NCBI GenBank assembly: GCA_940337035.1
Contig: CALNHX010001058.1
Span: forward strand, 1-64,000
DNA from: Agriotes lineatus
Taxonomy: Eukaryota > Arthropoda > Insecta > Coleoptera > Elateridae
Direction: 5' to 3'
Length of the DNA stretch: 64,000 nucleotides
Shown here: positions 1-14,335 of the stretch, one piece after another
Layout: the number at the start of each line of letters is the position of its first letter
Position numbering within the stretch: the stretch's first letter is position 1
Translations under genes and position numbers: made by a program
Notes under the pieces: model-generated
What the model was told of the DNA's origin: nothing
Databases searched by the model: none
Seen by the model: only the letters and a program-made list of their open reading frames with translations

Positions 1-980
1 CCTACAGCGTTAACAACCTCTGCAGTCAATTCTAAGCCGGTTATTGAGCGCCTGGTAGTGATGGCACGCTTTGTAGGGCTACAATTATTATATTTTGATA
101 GACACTAGGTATTGTAGTAATTCGAAATATATTTTCTGTAGTTAATATTTACTGAAAAACGTGCTTTACAGACGTTTTAACGACCTTTATACTAAACTAT
201 TGAACTTGAATTTTTTGGATGCGGAAAAATGTAATATAGCCAATTTAAATGGCTAAATAAGCTCCAAATGCACTCCTACAGCTTTAACAACCTCTGCAAT
301 CAATTCTAAGCCGGTTATCGAGCACCTGGTAGTGATGGCACGCTCTGTAGGACTACAATTATTATATTTTGATCGACACTAGGTATTATAGTAATTCGAA
401 ATATATTTTCTGTAGTTACTATTTACTGAAAAACGTGCTTTTCAAACGTTTTAACGCACCTTAATACTAAACCATTGAAATTGAATTTTTTGGATGCAGA
501 AAAATTTAATATAACAGCTTTATATGACTAAATAAGCTCCAAATGAACCCCTACAGCGTTAACAACCTCTGCAGTCAATTCTAAGCCGGTTATTGAGCGC
601 CTGGTAGTGATGGCACGCTTTGTAGGGCTACAATTATTATATTTTGATAGACACTAGGTATTGTAGTAATTCGAAATATATTTTCTGTAGTTAATATTTA
701 CTGAAAAACGTGCTTTACAGACGTTTTAACGACCTTTATACTAAACTATTGAACTTGAATTTTTTGGATGCGGAAAAATGTAATATAGCCAATTTAAATG
801 GCTAAATAAGCTCCAAATGCACTCCTACAGCTTTAACAACCTCTGCAATCAATTCTAAGCCGGTTATCGAGCACCTGGTAGTGATGGCACGCTCTGTAGG
901 ACTACAATTATTATATTTTGATCGACACTAGGTATTATAGTAATTCGAAATATATTTTCTGTAGTTAATATTTACTGAAA
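1..980 (+). repeat. Dimeric higher-order repeat, about 549 bp
   Basis: The monomer pair starting cctacagcg at base 1 recurs at 550, an offset of 549 bp or two monomers. It keeps the same rare variants: gcagtcaatt instead of gcaatcaatt, gagcgcctgg, and then a monomer with cgctctgtaggac. A related block starting ataacagctt at 511 recurs near 7,962 and 11,809. Confidence 0.75.
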
Positions 981-2539
981 AACGTGCTTTTCAAACGTTT
1001 TAACGCAACTTAATACTAAACCATTGAACTTGAATTTTTTGGATGCAGAAAAATTTAATATAGCAGCTTTATATGGCTAAATGAGCTCCAAATGCACTCC
1101 TACAGCGTTAACAACCTCTGCAATCAATTCTAAGCCGGTTATAGAGCACCTGGTAGAGATGGTACGCTTTGTAGGGCTACAATTATTATATTTTGATAGA
1201 CACTAGGTATTGTAGTAATTCGAAATATATTTTCTGTAGTTAATATTTACTGAAAAACGTGCTTTTCAGACGTTTTAACGCACCTTAATAGTAAACTATT
1301 GAACTTGAATTTTTTGGATGTAGAATAATTTAATATAGCAGCTTTATATGGCTAAGTCAGCTCCAAATGCACTCCTACAGCCTTAACAACCTCTGCAATC
1401 AATTCTAAGCCGGTTATAGAGCACCTGGTAGTGTTGGCACGCTTTGTAGGGCTACAATTATTATATTTTGATTGACACTTAGTATTATAGTAATTCGAAA
1501 TATATTTTCTGTAGTTAATATTTACTGAAAAAAGTAGTTTTCAAACGTTTTAACGCACCTTAATACTAAACTATTGAACTTGAATTTTTTGGAAGCAGAA
1601 AAATTTAATATAGCAGCTTTATATGGCTAAATGAGCTCCAAATGCACTCCAACAGCTTTATCAACCTCTGCAATCAATTCTAAGCCGGTTATCGAGCCCC
1701 TGGTAGTATTGGCACGCTTTGTAGGACTACAATTATTATATTTTGATGGACACTAGGTATTGCAGTAAATCGAAATATATTTTCTGTAGTTAATATTTAC
1801 TGAAAAACGTAATTTTCAAACGTTTTAACGCACCTTAATACTAAACTATTGAACTTGATTTTTTTGGATGCAGAAAAATTTAATATAGCCACTTTATATG
1901 GCTAAATAAGCTCCAAATGCACCCCTACCACTTTAACAATCTCTGCAATTAATTATAAGCCGGTTATCGAGCACCTGGTAGTGATGGCACGCTCTGTAGG
2001 ACTACAATTATTATATTTTGATCGACACTAGGTATTACAGTAATTCGAAATATATTTTCTATAGTTACTATTTACTGAAAAACGTGCTTTTCAAACGTTT
2101 TAACGCAACTTAATACTAAACCATTGAAATTGAATTTTTTGGAAGCAGAAAAATTTAATATAGCAGCTTTATATGGCTAAATAAGCTCCAAATGCACCGC
2201 TTCAGCGTTAACAACCTCTGCAATCAATTATAAGCCGGCTATTGAGCACCAGGTAGTGATGGCACGCATTGGAGGCCATCAATTATTAAATTTTGATAGA
2301 CACTAGGTATTGTAGTAATTCGAAATATATTTTCTGTAGTTAATATTTACTGAAAAACGTAATTTTCAAACGTTTTAACGCACATTAATAGTAAACTATT
2401 GAACTTGATTTTTTTGGATGCAGAAAAATTTAATATACCTAGCCACTTTATATAGCTAAATAAGCTCCAAATGCACTCCTACAGCTTTAACAACCTCTGC
2501 AATCAATTCTAAGCCGGTTATTGAGCACCTGGTAGTGAT

Positions 2540-5078
2540 GGCACGCTTTGTAGGGCTACAATTATTATATTTTGATAGACACTAGGTATTGTAGTAATTC
2601 GAAATATATTTTCTGTAGTTAATATTTACTGAAAAACGTGCTTTACAGACGTTTTAACGACCTTTATACTAAACTATTGAACTTGAATTTTTTGGATGCG
2701 GAAAAATGTAATATAGCCAATTTAAATGGCTAAATAAGCTCCAAATGCACTCCTACAGCTTTAACAACCTCTGCAATCAATTCTAAGCCGGTTATCGAGC
2801 ACCTGGTAGTGATGGCACGCTTTGTAGGGCTACAATTATTATATTTTGATCGACACTAGGTATTATAGTAATTCGAAATATATTTTCTGTAGTTACTATT
2901 TACTGAAAAACGTTCTTTTCAAACGTTTTAACGCAACTTAATACTAAACCATTGAACTTGAATTTTTTGGATGCAGAAAAATTTAATATAGCACCTTTAT
3001 ATGGCTAAATGAGCTCCAAATGCACTCCTACAGCGTTAACAATCTCTGCAATCAATTCTAAGCCGGTTATAGAGCACCTGGTAGAAATGGTACGCTTTGT
3101 AGGGCTACAATTATTATATTTTGATAGACACTAGGTATTGTAGTAATTCGAAATATATTTTCTGTAGTTAATATTTACTGAAAAACGTGCTTTTCAAACG
3201 TTTTAACGCACCTTTACACTAAACTATTGAACTTGAATTTTTTGGATGCGGAAAAATGTAATATAGCCAATTTAAATGGCTAAATAAGCTCCAAATGCAC
3301 TCCTACAGCGTTAACAACCTCTGCAATCAATTCTAAGCCGGTTATCGAGCACCTGGTAGTGATGGCACGTTTTGTAGGGCTACAATTATAATATTTTGAT
3401 CGATACTAGGTACTATAGTAATTCGAAATATATTTTATGTAGTTACTATTTACTGAAAAACGTGCTTTTCAAACGTTTTAACGCACCTTAATACTAAACC
3501 ATGGAACTTGAATTTTTTGGATGCAGAAAAATTTAATATAGCAGCTTTATATGGCTAAATAAGCTCCAAATGCACTCCAACAGCTTTATCAACCTCTGCA
3601 ATCTATTCTAAGCGTAATTTTCAAACGTTTTAACGCACCTTAATACTAAACTATTGAACTTGATTTTTTTGGATGCAGAAAAATTTAATATAGCCACTTT
3701 ATATGGCTAAATAAGCTCCAAATGCACTCCTAAAGCGTTAACAACCTCTGCAATCAATTCTAAGCCGGTTATTGAGCACCTGGTAGTGTTGGCACGCTTT
3801 GTAGGGCTACAATTATTATATTTTGATAGACACTAGGTATTGTAGTAATTCGAAATATATTTTCTGTAGTTAATATTTACTGAAAAACGTGCTTTACAGA
3901 CGTTTTAACGACCTTTATACTAAACTATTGAACTTGAATTTTTTGGATGCGGAAAAATGTAATATAGCCAATTTAAATGGCTAAATAAGCTCCAAATGCA
4001 CTCCTACAGCTTTAACAACCTCTGCAATCAATTCTAAGCCGGTTATCGAGCACCTGGTAGTGATGGCACGCTTTGTAGGGCTACAATTATTATATTTTGA
4101 TCGACACTAGGTATTATAGTAATTCGAAATATATTTTCTGTAGTTACTATTTACTGAAAAACGTTCTTTTCAAACGTTTTAACGCAACTTAATACTAAAC
4201 CATTGAACTTGAATTTTTTGGATGCAGAAAAATTTAATATAGCACCTTTATATGGCTAAATGAGCTCCAAATGCACTCCTACAGCGTTAACAATCTCTGC
4301 AATCAATTCTAAGCCGGTTATAGAGCACCTGGTAGAAATGGTACGCTTTGTAGGGCTACAATTATTATATTTTGATAGACACTAGGTATTGTAGTAATTC
4401 GAAATATATTTTCTGTAGTTAATATTTACTGAAAAACGTGCTTTTCAAACGTTTTAACGCACCTTTACACTAAACTATTGAACTTGAATTTTTTGGATGC
4501 GGAAAAATGTAATATAGCCAATTTAAATGGCTAAATAAGCTCCAAATGCACTCCTACAGCGTTAACAACCTCTGCAATCAATTCTAAGCCGGTTATCGAG
4601 CACCTGGTAGTGATGGCACGTTTTGTAGGGCTACAATTATAATATTTTGATCGATACTAGGTACTATAGTAATTCGAAATATATTTTATGTAGTTACTAT
4701 TTACTGAAAAACGTGCTTTTCAAACGTTTTAACGCACCTTAATACTAAACCATGGAACTTGAATTTTTTGGATGCAGAAAAATTTAATATAGCAGCTTTA
4801 TATGGCTAAATAAGCTCCAAATGCACTCCAACAGCTTTATCAACCTCTGCAATCTATTCTAAGCGTAATTTTCAAACGTTTTAACGCACCTTAATACTAA
4901 ACTATTGAACTTGATTTTTTTGGATGCAGAAAAATTTAATATAGCAACTTTATATGGCTAAATAAGCTCCAAATGCACTCCTAAAGCGTTAACAACCTCT
5001 GCAATCAATTCTAAGCCGGTTATTGAGCACCTGGTAGTGTTGGCACGCTTTGTAGGGCTACAATTATTATATTTTGAT
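2540..5078 (+). repeat. 1,251-bp higher-order repeat with a truncated monomer, two copies
   Basis: The rare junction atctattctaag joined to cgtaattttc occurs at 3,601 and 4,852, exactly 1,251 bp apart. Flanking sequence matches with few differences until about 3,827 / 5,078, where the copies diverge. The unit is four full monomers plus one of about 151 bp that lost its centre (about 123 bp, from after ctaag to before cgtaatttt). The shared deletion shows that the whole five-part unit was duplicated after the deletion formed. Confidence 0.85.
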
Positions 5079-6649
5079 CGACACTTAGTATTATAGTAAT
5101 TCGAAATATATTTTCTGTAGTTAATATTTACTGAAAAACGTCCTTTTCAGACGTTTTAACGCACCTTAATACTAAACTATTGAACTTGAATTTTTTGGAT
5201 GCAGAAAAATTTAATATAGCAGCTTTATATGGCTAAATACGCTCCAAATACACTCCAACAGCTTTATCAACCTCTGCAATCAATTCTAAGCCGGTTATCG
5301 AGCCCCTGGTAGTATTGGCACGCTTTGTAGGACTACAATTATTATATTTTGATGGACACTAGGTATTGCAGTAATTCGAAATATATTTTCTGTAGTTAAT
5401 ATTTACTGAAAAACGTAATTTTCAAACGTTTTAACGCACCTTAATACTAAACTATTGAACTTGATTTTTTTGGATGCAGAAAAATTTAATATAGCCACTT
5501 TATATGGCTAAATAAGCTCCAAATGCACCCCTACAACTTTAACAATCTCTGCAATTAATTATAAGCCGGTTATCGAGCACCTGGTAGTGATGGCACGCTC
5601 TGTAGGACTACAATTATTATATTTTGATCGACACTAGGTATTACAGTAATTCGAAATATATTTTCTATAGTTACTATTTACTGAAAAACGTGCCTTTCAA
5701 ACGTTTTAACGCAACTTAATACTAAACCATTGAAATTGAATTTTTTGGATGCAGAAAAATTTAATATAGCAGCTTTATATGGCTAAATAAGCTTCAAATG
5801 CACTCCTACAGCTTTAACAACCTCTGCAATCAATTCTAAGGCGGTTATTGAGCACCTGGTAGTGATGGCACGCTCTGTAGGACTACAATTATTATATTTT
5901 GATCGACACTAGGTATTATAGTAATTCGAAATATATTTTCTGTAGTAACTATTTACTGAAAAACGTGCTTTTCAAACGTTTTAACGCACCTTAATACTAA
6001 ACCATTGAAATTGAATTTTTTGGATGCAGAAAAATTTAATATAGCAGCTTTATATGGCTAAATAAGTTAAAAACGCACCCCTACAGCGTTAACAACCTCT
6101 GCAATCAATTCTAATCCGGTTATTGAGCACCTGGTAGTGATGGCACGCTTTGTAGGACTACAATTATTATATTTTGATCGACACTAGGTATTATAGTAAT
6201 TCGAAATATATTTTCTGTAGTTAATATTTACTAAAAAAGTTGCTTTTTAAACGTTTTATCGCACCTTAATATTAAACCATTAAACTTGAAGTTTTTGGAT
6301 GCAGAAAAATTTTAAATAGCAGCTTTATATGGCTAAATAAGCTCCAAATGCACTCCTACAGCGTTAACAACCTCTGCAATCAATTCTAAGCCGTTTATTG
6401 AGCACCTGGTAGTGATGGCACGCTTTGTAGGGCTACAATTATTATATTTTGATTGACACTAGATTTGTAGTAATTCGAAATATATTTTCTGTAGTTAATA
6501 TTTACTGATAAACGTGCTTTTCAGACGTTTTAACGCACCTTAATACTAAACTATTGAACTTGATTTTTTTGGATGCAGAAAAATTTAATATAGCCACTTT
6601 ATATAGCTAAATAAGTTCCAAATGCACTCCTACAGCTTTAACAACCTCT

Positions 6650-9600
6650 GCAATCAATTCTAAGCCGGTTATGGAGCACCTGGTAGTGATGGCACGCTTT
6701 GTAGGGCTACAATTATTATATTTTGATGGACACTAGGTATTGTAGTAATTCGAAATATATTTTATGTAGTTAATATTTACCGAAAAAGTGCTTTACAGAC
6801 GTTTTAACGACCTTCATACTAAACTATTGAACTTGAATTTTTTGGATGCAAAAAAATTTAATATAGCCAATTTAAATGGCTAAATAAGCTCCAAATGCAC
6901 TCCTACAGCTTTAACAACCTCTGCAATCAATTCTAAGCGGTTATTGAGCACCTGGTAGTAATGGCACGCTTTGTAGGCCTACAATTATTATATTTTGATT
7001 GACACTAGGTATTGTAGTAATTCGAAATATATTTTCTGAAGTTAATATTTACTGAAAAACGTGCTTTTCAGACGTTTTAACGCACCTTAATACTAAACTA
7101 TTGAACTTGAATTTTTTTGATGCAGAAAAATTTAATATAGCAGCTTTATATGGCTAAATAAGTTCCAAATGCACTCCTACAGCGTTAACAACCTCTGCAA
7201 TCAATTCTAAGCCGGTTATTGAGCACCTGGTAGAGATGGTACGCTTTGTAGGGCTACAATTATTATATTTTGATAGACACTAGTTATTGTAGTAATTCGA
7301 AATATATTTTCTGTAGTTAATATTTACTGAAAAACGTAATTTTCAAACGTTTTAACGCACCTTAATACTAAACTATTAAACTTAATTTTTTTGGATGCAG
7401 AATAATTTAATATAGCCACTTTATATAGTTAAATAAGCTCCAAATGCACTCCTACAGCGTTAACAACCTCTGCAATCAATTCTATGCCGGCTGTTGAGCA
7501 CCAGGTAGTCATGGCACGCATTGGAGGCCTTCAATTATTATATTTTGATCGGCACTAGGTATTATAGTAATTCGAAAAATATTTTCTGTAGTTAATATTT
7601 ACTGAAGAACGTAATTTCCAAACGTTTTAACGCACCTTAATACTAAACCATTAAACTTGGATTATTTGGATGCAGAAAAATTTAATATAGCAGCTTTATA
7701 TGGCTAAATAAGCTCCAAATGCACTCCTACAGCTTTAACAACCTCTGCAATCAATTCTAAGGCGGTTATTGAGCACCTGGTAGTGATGGCACGCTCTGTA
7801 GGACTACAATTATTATATTTTGATCGACACTAGGTATTATAGTAATTCGAAATATATTTTCTGTAGTAACTATTTACTGAAAAACGTGCTTTTCAAACGT
7901 TTTAACGCACCTTAATACTAAACCATTGAAATTGAATTTTTTGGATGCAGAAAAATTTAATATAACAGCTTTATATGACTAAATAAGCTCCAAATGAACC
8001 CCTACAGCGTTAACAACCTCTGCAGTCAATTCTAAGCCGGTTATTGAGCGCCTGGTAGTGATGGCACGCTTTGTAGGGCTACAATTATTATATTTTGATA
8101 GACACTAGGTATTGTAGTAATTCGAAATATATTTTCTGTAGTTAATATTTACTGAAAAACGTGCTTTACAGACGTTTTAACGACCTTTATACTAAACTAT
8201 TGAACTTGAATTTTTTGGATGCGGAAAAATTTAATATAGCCAATTTAAATGGCTAAATAAGCTCCAAATGCACTACTACAGCTTTAACAACCTCTGCAAT
8301 CAATTCTAAACCGGTTATCGAGCACCTGGTAGTGATGGCATGTTCTGTAGGACTACAATTATTATATTTTGATCGACACTAGGTATTATAGTAATTCGAA
8401 ATATATTTTCTGTAGTTATTATTTACTGAAAAACGTGATTTTCAAACGTTTTAACGCAACTTAATACTAAACCATTGAACTTGAATTTTTTGGATGCAGA
8501 AAAATTTAATATGGCAGCTTTATATGGCTAAATAAGCTCCTAATGCACTCCTACAGCGTTAACAACCTCTGCAATCAATTCTAAGCCGGTTATAGAGCAC
8601 CTGGTAGAGATGGTACGCTTTGTAGGGTTACAATTATTATATTTTGATAGACACTAGGTATTGTAGTAATTCGAAATATATTTTCTGTAGTAAATATTTA
8701 CTGAAAAACGTGCTTTTCAGACGTTTTAAAGCACCTTAATAGTAAACTATTGAACTTGAATTTTTTGGATGCAGAATAATTTAATATAGCAGCTTTATAT
8801 GGCTAAGTCAGCTCCAAATGCACTCCTACAGCGTTAACAACCTCTGCAATCAATTCTAAGCCGGTTATCGAGCACCTGGTAGTGATGGCACGCTTTGTAG
8901 GGCTACAATTATAATATTTTGATCGATACTAGGTACTATAGTAATTCGAAATATATTTTATGTAGTTACTATTTACTGAAAAACGTGCTTTTCAAACGTT
9001 TTAACGCACCTTAATACTAAACCATGGAACTTGAATTTTTTCGATGCAGAAAAATTTAATATAGCAGCTTTATATGGCTAAATAAGCTCCAAATGCACTC
9101 CTACAGCGTTAACAACCTCTGCAATCAATTCTAAGCCGGTTATCGAGCACCTGGTAGTGTTGGCACGCTTTGTAGGGCTACAATTATTATATTTTGATGG
9201 ACACTAGGTGTTGTAGTAATTCGAAATATATTTTATGTAGTTAATATTTACTGAAAAACGTGCTTTACAGACGTTTTAACGACCTTCATACTAAACTCAA
9301 TTGAACTTGAATTTTTTGGATGCAAAAAAATTTAATATAGCCAATTTAAATGGCTAAATAAGCTCCAAATGCACTCCTACAGCTTTAACAACCTCTGCAA
9401 TCAATTCTAAGCGGTTATTGAGCACCTGGTAGTAATGGCACGCTTTGTAGGCCTACAATTATTATATTTTGATTGACACTAGGTATTGTAGTAATTCGAA
9501 ATATATTTTCTGAAGTTAATATTTACTGAAAAACGTGCTTTTCAGACGTTTTACCGCACCTTAATACTAAACTATTGAACTTGAATTTTTTTGATGCAGA

Positions 9601-12600
9601 AAAATTTAATATAGCAGCTTTATATGGCTAAATAAGTTCCAAATGCACTCCTACAGCGTTAACAACCTCTGCAATCAATTCTAAGCCGGTTATTGAGCAC
9701 CTGGTAGAGATGGTACGCTTTGTAGGGCTACAATTATTATATTTTGATAGACACTAGTTATTGTAGTAATTCGAAATATATTTTCTGTAGTTAATATTTA
9801 CTGAAAAACGTAATTTTCAAACGTTTTAACGCACCTTAATACTAAACTATTAAACTTAATTTTTTTGGATGCAGAAAAATTTAATATAGCCACTTTATAT
9901 AGTTAAATAAGCTCCAAATGCACTCCTACAGCGTTAACAACCTCTGCAATCAATTCTATGCCGGCTGTTGAGCACCAGGTAGTCATGGCACGCATTGGAG
10001 GCCTTCAATTATTATATTTTGATCGGCACTAGGTATTATAGTAATTCGAAAAATATTTTCTGTAGTTAATATTTACTGAAGAACGTAAGTTCCAAACGTT
10101 TTAACGCACCTTAATACTAAACCATTAAACTTGGATTTTTTGGATGCAGAAAAATGTAATATAGCAGTTTTATATGGCTAAATAAGCTCCAAATGCACTC
10201 CTACAGCTTTAACAACCTCTGCAATCAATTCTAAGGCGGTTATTGAGCACCTGGTAGTGATGGCACGCTCTGTAGGACTACAATTATTATATTTTGATCG
10301 ACACTAGGTATTATAGTAATTCGAAATATATTTTCTGTAGTAACTATTTACTGAAAAACGTGCTTTTCAAACGTTTTAACGCACCTTAATACGAAACCAT
10401 AGAACTTGAATTTTTTCGATGCAGAAAAATTTAATATAGCAGCTTTATATGGCTAAATAAGCTCCAAATGCACTCCTACAGCGTTAACAACCTCTGCAAT
10501 CAATTCTAAGCCGGTTATCGAGCACCTGGTAGTGTTGGCACGCTTTGTAGGGCTACAATTATTATATTTTGATGGACACTAGGTATTGTAGTAATTCGAA
10601 ATATATTTTATGTAGTTAATATTTACTGAAAAACGTGCTTTACAGACGTTTTAACGACCTTCATACTAAACTATTGAACTTGAATTTTTTGGATGCAAAA
10701 AAATTTAATATAGCCAATTTAAATGGCTAAATAAGCTCCAAATGCACTCCTACAGCTTTAACAACCTCTGCAATCAATTCTAAGCGGTTATTGAGCACCT
10801 GGTAGTAATGGCACGCTTTGTAGGCCTACAATTATTATATTTTGATTGACACTAGGTATTGTAGTAATTCGAAATATATTTTCTGAAGTTAATATTTACT
10901 GAAAAACGTGCTTTTCAGACGTTTTAACGCACCTTAATACTAAACTATTGAACTTGAATTTTTTTGATGCAGAAAAATTTAATATAGCAGCTTTATATGG
11001 CTAAATAAGTTCCAAATGCACTCCTACAGCGTTAACAACCTCTGCAATCAATTCTAAGCCGGTTATTGAGCACCTGGTAGAGTTGGTACGCTTTGTAGGG
11101 CTACAATTATTATATTTTGATAGACACTAGTTATTGTAGTAATTCGAAATATATTTTCTGTAGTTAATATTTACTGAAAAACGTAATTTTCAAACGTTTT
11201 AACGCACCTTAATACTAAACTATTAAACTTAATTTTTTTGGATGCAGAAAAATTTAATATAGCCACTTTATATAGTTAAATAAGCTCCAAATGCACTCCT
11301 ACAGCGTTAACAGCCTCTGCAATCAATTCTATGCCGGCTGTTGAGCACCAGGTAGTCATGGCACGCATTGGAGGCCTTCAATTATTATATTTTGATCGGC
11401 ACTAGGTATTATAGTAATTCGAAAAATATTTTCTGTAGTTAATATTTACTGAAGAACGTAATTTCCAAACGGTTTAACGCACCTTAATACTAAACCATTA
11501 AACTTGGATTTTTTGGATGCAGAAAAATTTAATATAGCAGCTTTATATGGCTAAATAAGCTCCAAATGCACTCCTACAGCTTTAACAACCTCTGCAATCA
11601 ATTCTAAGGCGGTTATTGAGCACCTGGTAGTGATGGCACGCTCTGTAGGACTACAATTATTATATTTTGATCGACACTAGGTATTATAGTAATTCGAAAT
11701 ATAGTTTCTGTAGTAACTATTTACTGAAAAACGTGCTTTTCAAACGTTTTAACGCACCTTAATACTAAACCATTGAAATTGAATTTTTTGGATGCAGAAA
11801 AATTTAATATAACAGCTTTATATGACTAAATAAGCTCCAAATGAACCCCTACAGCGTTAACAACCTCTGCAGTCTATTCTAAGCCGGTTATTGAGCGCCT
11901 GGTAGTGATCGCACGCTTTGTAGGGCTACAATTATTATATTTTGATAGACACTAGGTATTGTAGTAATTCGAAATATATTTTCTGTAGTTAATATTTACT
12001 GAAAAACGTGCTTTACAGACGTTTTAACGACCTTTATACTAAACTATTGAACTTGAATTTTTTGGATGCGGAAAAATTTAATATAGCCAATTTAAATGGC
12101 TAAATAAGCTCCAAATGCACTACTACAGCTTTAACAACCTCTGCAATCAATTCTAAACCGGTTATCGAGCACCTGGTAGTGATGGCATGCTCTGTAGGAC
12201 TACAATTATTATATTTTGATCGACACTAGGTATTATAGTAATTCGAAATATATTTTCTGTAGTTACTATTTACTGAAAAACGTGATTTTCAAACGTTTTA
12301 ACGCAACTTAATACTAAACCATTGAACTTGAATTTTTTGGATGCAGAAAAATTTAATATAGCAGCTTTATATGGCTAAATAAGCTCCTAATGCACTCCTA
12401 CAGCGTTAACAACCTCTGCAATCAATTCTAAGCCGGTTATAGAGCACCTGGTAGAGATGGTACGCTTTGTAGGGTTACAATTATTATATTTTGATAGACA
12501 CCAGGTATTGTAGTAATTCGAAATATATTTTCTGTAGTAAATATTTACTGAAAAACGTGCTTTTCAGACGTTTTAACGCACCTTAATAGTAAACTATTTA

Positions 12601-12700
12601 ACTTGAATTTTTTGGATGCAGAATAATTTAATATAGCAGCTTTATATGGCTAAGTCAGCTCCAAATGCACTCCTACAGCGTTAACAACCTCTGCAATCAA
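6650..12700 (+). repeat. Nested higher-order repeats of 1,373, 2,474 and 3,847 bp
   Basis: The variant ctaaggcggttattgag lies at about 7,758, 10,232 and 11,605, giving offsets of 2,474 (nine monomers) and 1,373 (five monomers). The neighbouring ctaagcggttattgag variant, which lacks one base of the usual ccgg, keeps step with it near 6,936, 9,410 and 10,783. The ataacagctttatatgac block repeats at 7,962 and 11,809, an offset of 3,847, which equals 2,474 plus 1,373. This looks like a 14-monomer unit containing a later internal five-monomer duplication. Confidence 0.8.
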
Positions 12701-13073
12701 TTCTAAGCCGGTTATCGAGCACCTGGTAGTGATGGCACGCTTTGTAGGGCTACAATTATAATATTTTGATCGACACTTAGTATTATAGTAATTCGAAATA
12801 TATTTTCTGTAGTTAATATTTACTGAAAAACGTCCTTTTCAGACGTTTTAACGCACCTTAATACTAAACTATTGAACTTGAATTTTTTGGATGCAGAAAA
12901 ATTTAATATAGCAGCTTTATATGGCTAAATAAGCTCCAAATGCACTCCAACAGCTTTATCAACCTCTGCAATCAATTCTAAGCCGGTTATCGAGCCCCTG
13001 GTAGTATTGGCACGCTTTGTAGGACTACAATTATTATATTTTGATGGACACTAGGTATTGCAGTAATTCGAAA

Positions 13074-13125
13074 TATATTTTCTGTAGTTAATATTTACTG
13101 AAAAACGTAATTTTCAAACGTTTTA
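13074..13125 (+). repeat. Left 52-bp flank duplication of the Penelope-like element
   Basis: The last 52 bp of satellite before the element, from tatattttctgtag to aaacgtttta, are repeated base for base immediately after the element at 14,967-15,018. The right flank therefore restarts 52 bp earlier in monomer phase than the left flank stopped. This is what a target-site duplication would give. Because the target is a tandem array, exchange between monomers cannot be excluded. Confidence 0.6.
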
Positions 13126-13126
13126 C

Positions 13127-14335
13127 AACGAAAAACTTTTAACACTAATTAGTGAGGGACAATACACTAAACTAAATAAAGATCCAACACATACAATAGA
13201 AACAAAAATATACAGAACACTTTACAAACACAGAGAACAATTTACAGATTTTGTAAGACGTACGCTAACACCACACTACAGTAAACCACCACATTTTTAT
13301 GGATTACCAAAGATACACAAACCAAATGTACCACTTAGGCCAATAGTTAGTTCTATAGGTTCTCCTTGTCACAGTTTAGCTAAATATTTACTTAAGATAC
13401 TGACTCCTATATCAGGAAATACAGACACGTATATAAAGAACACGCCCCATTTCCTTGAAAAACTTAAAGAAGCAAACATAAACACACAACACTTAATGGT
13501 TAGTTTCGATGTAGTTAGTCTCTTCACTAATGTTCCAGTAGACAAAACACTCAACATCATTAAACATAAGCTACAAAACGATAACACATTACATACACGA
13601 ACAACATTAAACGTTGGTACCATTATGGAACTTTTAACACTATGCATTAAAACGACATACTTTCAACTAAACAATGAATTTTACCAACAAGATTTCGGGA
13701 TGGCAATGGGTTCACCTTTATCTCCCATTGTTAGTAACATTTTTATGGAAGACTTTGAACAACAACATGTCTACACGTACACCAACAAACCAGTAGTTTG
13801 GTGGAGATATGTCGATGATGTTTTTGCAATTTGGTCTCATGATATGGATGAGGTGGACAAATTTCTTGAACATATTAACAGTAAAGAAACCTCCATCAAA
13901 TTCACATTAGAAACAGAGCAAAACAATCAGTTACACTTTCTTGATACACTAATCACACGCACAATAAATACTTTTGAAACATCAGTATACCGTAAGAAAA
14001 CCAATACTAATAGGTACTTACATTTTAATTCTAACCATCACAAAAACATAAAGACAGGCGTTGTAAAAAGTCTTTACGACAGAGCCAAAGTTGTTTGCTC
14101 TAATGATACAATTTTCAAAAAAGAGAAAGAATTTATTATTAATGTTTTACAAGATAATGGCTATCCAGAGACTTTGTTCGGAACATTTTCAATACACGAA
14201 GCAATGCCACACACATACAAAGGAATGACACTCAAAAATATAATACTCTTACTATACCATATATTCCAGGCATATCTGACAAAATTAGACGAATTGGAAA
14301 TAGATTCAATGTTAGGACGGTATTCAAAACGATGA
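13127..14335 (+). pseudogene. Penelope-like reverse transcriptase, 5'-truncated
   Basis: An RNA-templated DNA polymerase that in this family copies element RNA onto a nicked chromosomal end. The frame is open without a stop from the insertion boundary to the TGA at 14,333. The first ATG at 13,496 lies inside the domain and is not the native start. Motifs in order: FYGLPKIHK at 13,295-13,321; PLRPIVSSIGSP shortly after; motif A, SFDVVSLFTNVP, at about 13,502, with the first catalytic Asp; motif B, GMAMGSPLSP, at 13,697; motif C, YVDD, at 13,808-13,819, with the catalytic Asp pair; then HFLDTLI and VYRKKTNTNRY, typical of the family's later motifs. The catalytic residues are intact, so the copy is fairly young. 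It is broken by loss of the N-terminal region and by the frame change into the endonuclease. The family assignment is firm; activity is not expected. Confidence 0.93.

Larger units (their letters stand above)
1..13125 (+). repeat. 275-bp satellite array, left arm, segment 1
   Basis: Head-to-tail tandem monomers of about 275 bp. The recurring start box gctccaaatg falls at 261, 536, 810, 1084 and 1360, giving spacings of 275, 274, 274 and 276. Each monomer carries the same ordered boxes: aacaacctctgcaatcaatt, taagccggtta, a gcacctggtag box, tattatattttgat, gtaattcgaaatatattttc, tactgaaaaacgt, aaacgttttaacgc and ttttttggatgcag. Monomers are AT-rich, roughly one-third GC. Differences are mainly substitutions plus a few whole-segment deletions. 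The array is already in progress at base 1, so its true left end lies outside the window. No gene was seen inside; short open frames in monomers are chance. Segment 1 ends where the Penelope-like element begins. Confidence 0.97.

Noticed and set aside
13369..13647. 92-codon minus-strand frame across the reverse transcriptase
   Set aside because: It is the complement of a frame with clear RT motifs and shows no motif of its own.
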